The notes under the pieces were generated by a model, which saw only the letters and a program-made list of their open reading frames with translations, was not told the DNA's origin and did not search any database. Shown piece after piece: positions 4,888-6,600 of a stretch of 6,600 bases of DNA; the stretch's first letter is position 1; every line of letters begins with the position of its first letter. Where the stretch lies: contig JAGAXP010000053.1 of assembly GCA_017940955.1 (NCBI GenBank), positions 1 to 6,600 on the forward strand, given 5' to 3'. This DNA comes from Oribacterium sp. (GTDB lineage: Bacteria > Bacillota_A > Clostridia > Lachnospirales > Lachnospiraceae). The position numbers and the translations under genes are program-made.

Positions 4888-6435
4888 TTAACCCGGGGCA
4901 TCTATTGCCTGAATGGCATCAGCCTGGGCATTGCCGTCAGAAGCACCCTGAGCCGAAGGACCTGCCATCCACCATGCAGTTTCAGAAACTGCCTGAGCCT
5001 CCTGGGCTGTGGTTGGTACATAGGTATCATCCGCTGTGGTTTCTGTGGGAGCTTCTATCACATCACTGTTTTCCTGTGAAGCCTGAACTTCGGAAACTTC
5101 ATCCTGAGCATCATCAACTCCGGGGATCACCTGAGTGCTGTTATTGTCATTGTCCTCACTTTTACTCTTGCTGCTCTTAGCAGAATCCTCATCGTTTGAA
5201 GAAGACTTTTTAGAGGAAGCTTCTTCGGATTTTTCTGTCTTGACCGGAGCTGCCGCCTGGGTTTCAGGTGAAGCCGCTGCCGTTTCTGCCGTGGTTTCCG
5301 CTACAGTTTCCGTAGGAGGGAAGCTGCTGTACTGCTTTCCGTTTCCGCCCACAACCTCAGCATTTCTGAACTGTATAAGCTCTGAAACCGTCACAAGCTG
5401 ATAACCCTGTTCCACAAGCCATGGGATAATCTGCTCACAGGCTGCCTGAGTGGATTTATAAAGCTCATGCATGAGAACGATGCCGCCGTCCGTAACCTCG
5501 GATTTTATCGAGCTGATAACTTTATCCGCATCCTTGTGCTTCCAGTCCAGAGTATCTACAGACCAGAAGATAAGAGGCATCGTAATGCTGCTTTTCACCG
5601 TATCGGAAATGATTCCGCCCGGAAGACGTGCAAGTACCGGAGTTACACCGGCAACCTCCTGTACCTTTGCATTGGTCTTTGCAAATTCCTGCACGATATA
5701 GTCAGAAGAATTCTTTGAAAGCTTTGTATCGTGATCCCAGCTGTGGTTCGCAATCTCATGACCGTTCGCAGCCATTCTCTGAACCTCGGAAGCGAACTCG
5801 TCAACACGGTTTCCTACAAGGAAGAAGGTTCCGCGGCCATCGTATTTTTCAAGGACATCCATGATTGCCTCACCGGTGCTGCCGTTGGGACCGTCATCCC
5901 AGGTGAGAGCCACCATAGGCTTTGTGATATCCACATAACGTCCGTTTGAGAAAACCTTGGTTGGATCATAGGCTTCGGTGGTCTCAACCGGTGCTTCCGT
6001 GGTTGCTTCTGTCACTGTGATAACCGACTCAGCTACATCGATGGCATCATTACCCTTATTGACCTCGATGTTCTGCATCGCATCGATCTTTTCCTGACGG
6101 CTGTTTTCGATATAGCCGGTAATGCCGGTAACGCCCTTCCAGAGGCCAAATACAAAAAGAGCACAAACGCTCAGGAAAATAACCCTGTAGGTATAAGCCC
6201 TCTGACGCGCCTTTTTCTGGCGGATCCTCTTGAGCCTCTTTTCACGGATCGCCTCTTTCTCGGCATTGGTCATAACACGGTTCCTGCCGGAGCCTCCGCC
6301 TGAAGAGCTCCGCCCGCTTCCCTTAGACCCCGAACGGACTCCCCGGGAATTATATGAAGCGTTTCGGCTGCGTACACCGGTTCCGCCCCTCGCATGATTA
6401 TCCGAATATCTTTGATTATTATAATTACCTGCCAT
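4888..6435 (-). CDS. Membrane-anchored polysaccharide deacetylase (NodB domain, CE4)
   Basis: Probably removes acetyl groups from a cell-envelope polysaccharide such as peptidoglycan GlcNAc, outside the membrane. From the ATG at 6435 it has 515 residues: a Gly/Ser/Arg/Asn-rich cytoplasmic tail (1-55), a very basic stretch (65-82), one membrane segment (about 83-105), a Thr/Glu-rich stalk (139-155), the NodB domain (about 172-355) and a 155-residue Ser/Ala/Thr/Glu-rich tail. CE4 motifs are all present: TWDDGP (178-183), HSWDH (231-235), RLPGG (270-274, for RxPYG), DTLDW (294-298) and LMHE (321-324, for LxHD). The metal ligands Asp181, His231 and His235 and the probable catalytic Asp180 and His323 are kept. 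An earlier in-frame ATG at 6486 overlaps the -10 promoter box and lacks an RBS; AAGAAG precedes the chosen ATG by eight bases. Substrate is inferred. Confidence 0.92.
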   Translation of the reverse strand: MAGNYNNQRYSDNHARGGTGVRSRNASYNSRGVRSGSKGSGRSSSGGGSGRNRVMTNAEKEAIREKRLKRIRQKKARQRAYTYRVIFLSVCALFVFGLWKGVTGITGYIENSRQEKIDAMQNIEVNKGNDAIDVAESVITVTEATTEAPVETTEAYDPTKVFSNGRYVDITKPMVALTWDDGPNGSTGEAIMDVLEKYDGRGTFFLVGNRVDEFASEVQRMAANGHEIANHSWDHDTKLSKNSSDYIVQEFAKTNAKVQEVAGVTPVLARLPGGIISDTVKSSITMPLIFWSVDTLDWKHKDADKVISSIKSEVTDGGIVLMHELYKSTQAACEQIIPWLVEQGYQLVTVSELIQFRNAEVVGGNGKQYSSFPPTETVAETTAETAAASPETQAAAPVKTEKSEEASSKKSSSNDEDSAKSSKSKSEDNDNNSTQVIPGVDDAQDEVSEVQASQENSDVIEAPTETTADDTYVPTTAQEAQAVSETAWWMAGPSAQGASDGNAQADAIQAIDAPG

Positions 6436-6484
6436 TTTTATTACTTCTTTATCATCAAATTTGTTATATCGATTTATCAACATC

Positions 6485-6512
6485 ATTATACTGGAATTAT
6501 TCTAACATACAA
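6485..6512 (-). promoter_or_regulatory. Promoter of the deacetylase gene
   Basis: A perfect TATAAT -10 (6490-6485) follows TTGTAT (6512-6507, three of six -35 bases) after a 16-base spacer on the minus strand. Transcription would begin near 6478, leaving about 43 nt of leader before the ATG at 6435. The box overlaps the upstream in-frame ATG at 6486, which therefore should not be in the mRNA. Confidence 0.65.
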
Positions 6513-6558
6513 TATAAATTTTGGAGTATAAAAAATCATAATAGGAGAATAATTTTTG

Positions 6559-6600
6559 ATGCATAAAAGCAACAGCTCAGCCGGTAGACCATGGGGACGG
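6559..6600 (+). CDS. Possible start of a divergent ORF, cut by the window edge
   Basis: On the plus strand AGGAGAA (6543-6549) precedes an ATG at 6559 by about 10 bases, and the frame is open to the window end, reading MHKSNSSAGRPWGR. The last eight codons are the repeat copy itself, so this may be a chance frame running into a repeat rather than a gene. The right-hand neighbour would decide. Confidence 0.2.
   Translation, partial: MHKSNSSAGRPWGR
6577..6600 (+). repeat. Dispersed repeat copy, right end (cut by the window edge)
   Basis: Plus-strand match to the left-end copy (10-33, minus strand), 23 of 24 bases identical, and truncated by the window edge. The two copies are inverted and both read outward, so they enclose about 6.5 kb holding all the genes described. 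Confidence 0.7.

Noticed and set aside
5135..5401. Plus-strand frame starting with a leucine-rich, signal-peptide-like stretch
   Set aside because: The leucines are the reverse complement of Ser/Glu/Lys codons in the low-complexity tail of the deacetylase; no independent evidence.
1..6600. tRNA, rRNA, CRISPR array or transposase
   Set aside because: No cloverleaf with a CCA-type end, no rRNA-like sequence, no regularly spaced repeats and no transposase motif were found on either strand.

Overview
The window looks like ordinary chromosome from a low-to-mid GC Gram-positive of the class Clostridia, most likely a Lachnospiraceae member (Butyrivibrio-like). The reasons are a DUF4317 protein, an M3 oligoendopeptidase with the HECGHAFQ signature, a membrane-anchored NodB deacetylase with Thr/Glu-rich spacers, and GGAG-type ribosome binding sites. 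This assignment is inference; no marker gene is present.

All confidently called genes lie on the minus strand, so transcription runs from high to low coordinates. In that order: (1) 6435-4888, a membrane-anchored polysaccharide deacetylase with its own promoter, ending before an unusually long 64-nt hairpin with a T tract (4778-4848). (2) 4681-3011, an M3 family oligoendopeptidase (PepF-like) with a candidate promoter and inverted repeat upstream and a clear intrinsic terminator at 2937-2968. (3) 2934-2724, a non-coding stretch with a 24-nt imperfect palindrome, two extended -10 promoter candidates and a leader able to form mutually exclusive hairpins, one of which hides the ribosome binding site of the next gene. 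(4) 2723-2487 and 2472-2248, two small A+T-rich genes of unknown function in one operon, ended by a UUCG-loop terminator at 2206-2238. (5) 2175-1309, an RsuA-type 16S rRNA pseudouridine synthase, then a possible 37-codon ORF in TGATG overlap, then 1195-38, a DUF4317 protein. These three look co-transcribed.

The two window ends carry inverted copies of one 24-nt repeat (10-33 and 6577-6600, one mismatch), both reading outward. It resembles the dispersed palindromic repeats common in Clostridia genomes.

The conserved genes are housekeeping or cell-envelope functions with no evident shared pathway. The most unusual content is non-coding: the switch-like leader and palindrome upstream of the two unknown small genes, the long symmetric hairpin, and the flanking repeats. 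I see no rRNA, tRNA, CRISPR array, transposase or phage gene. No complete undescribed system can be demonstrated from this sequence; the small-gene cassette with its leader is the best candidate.
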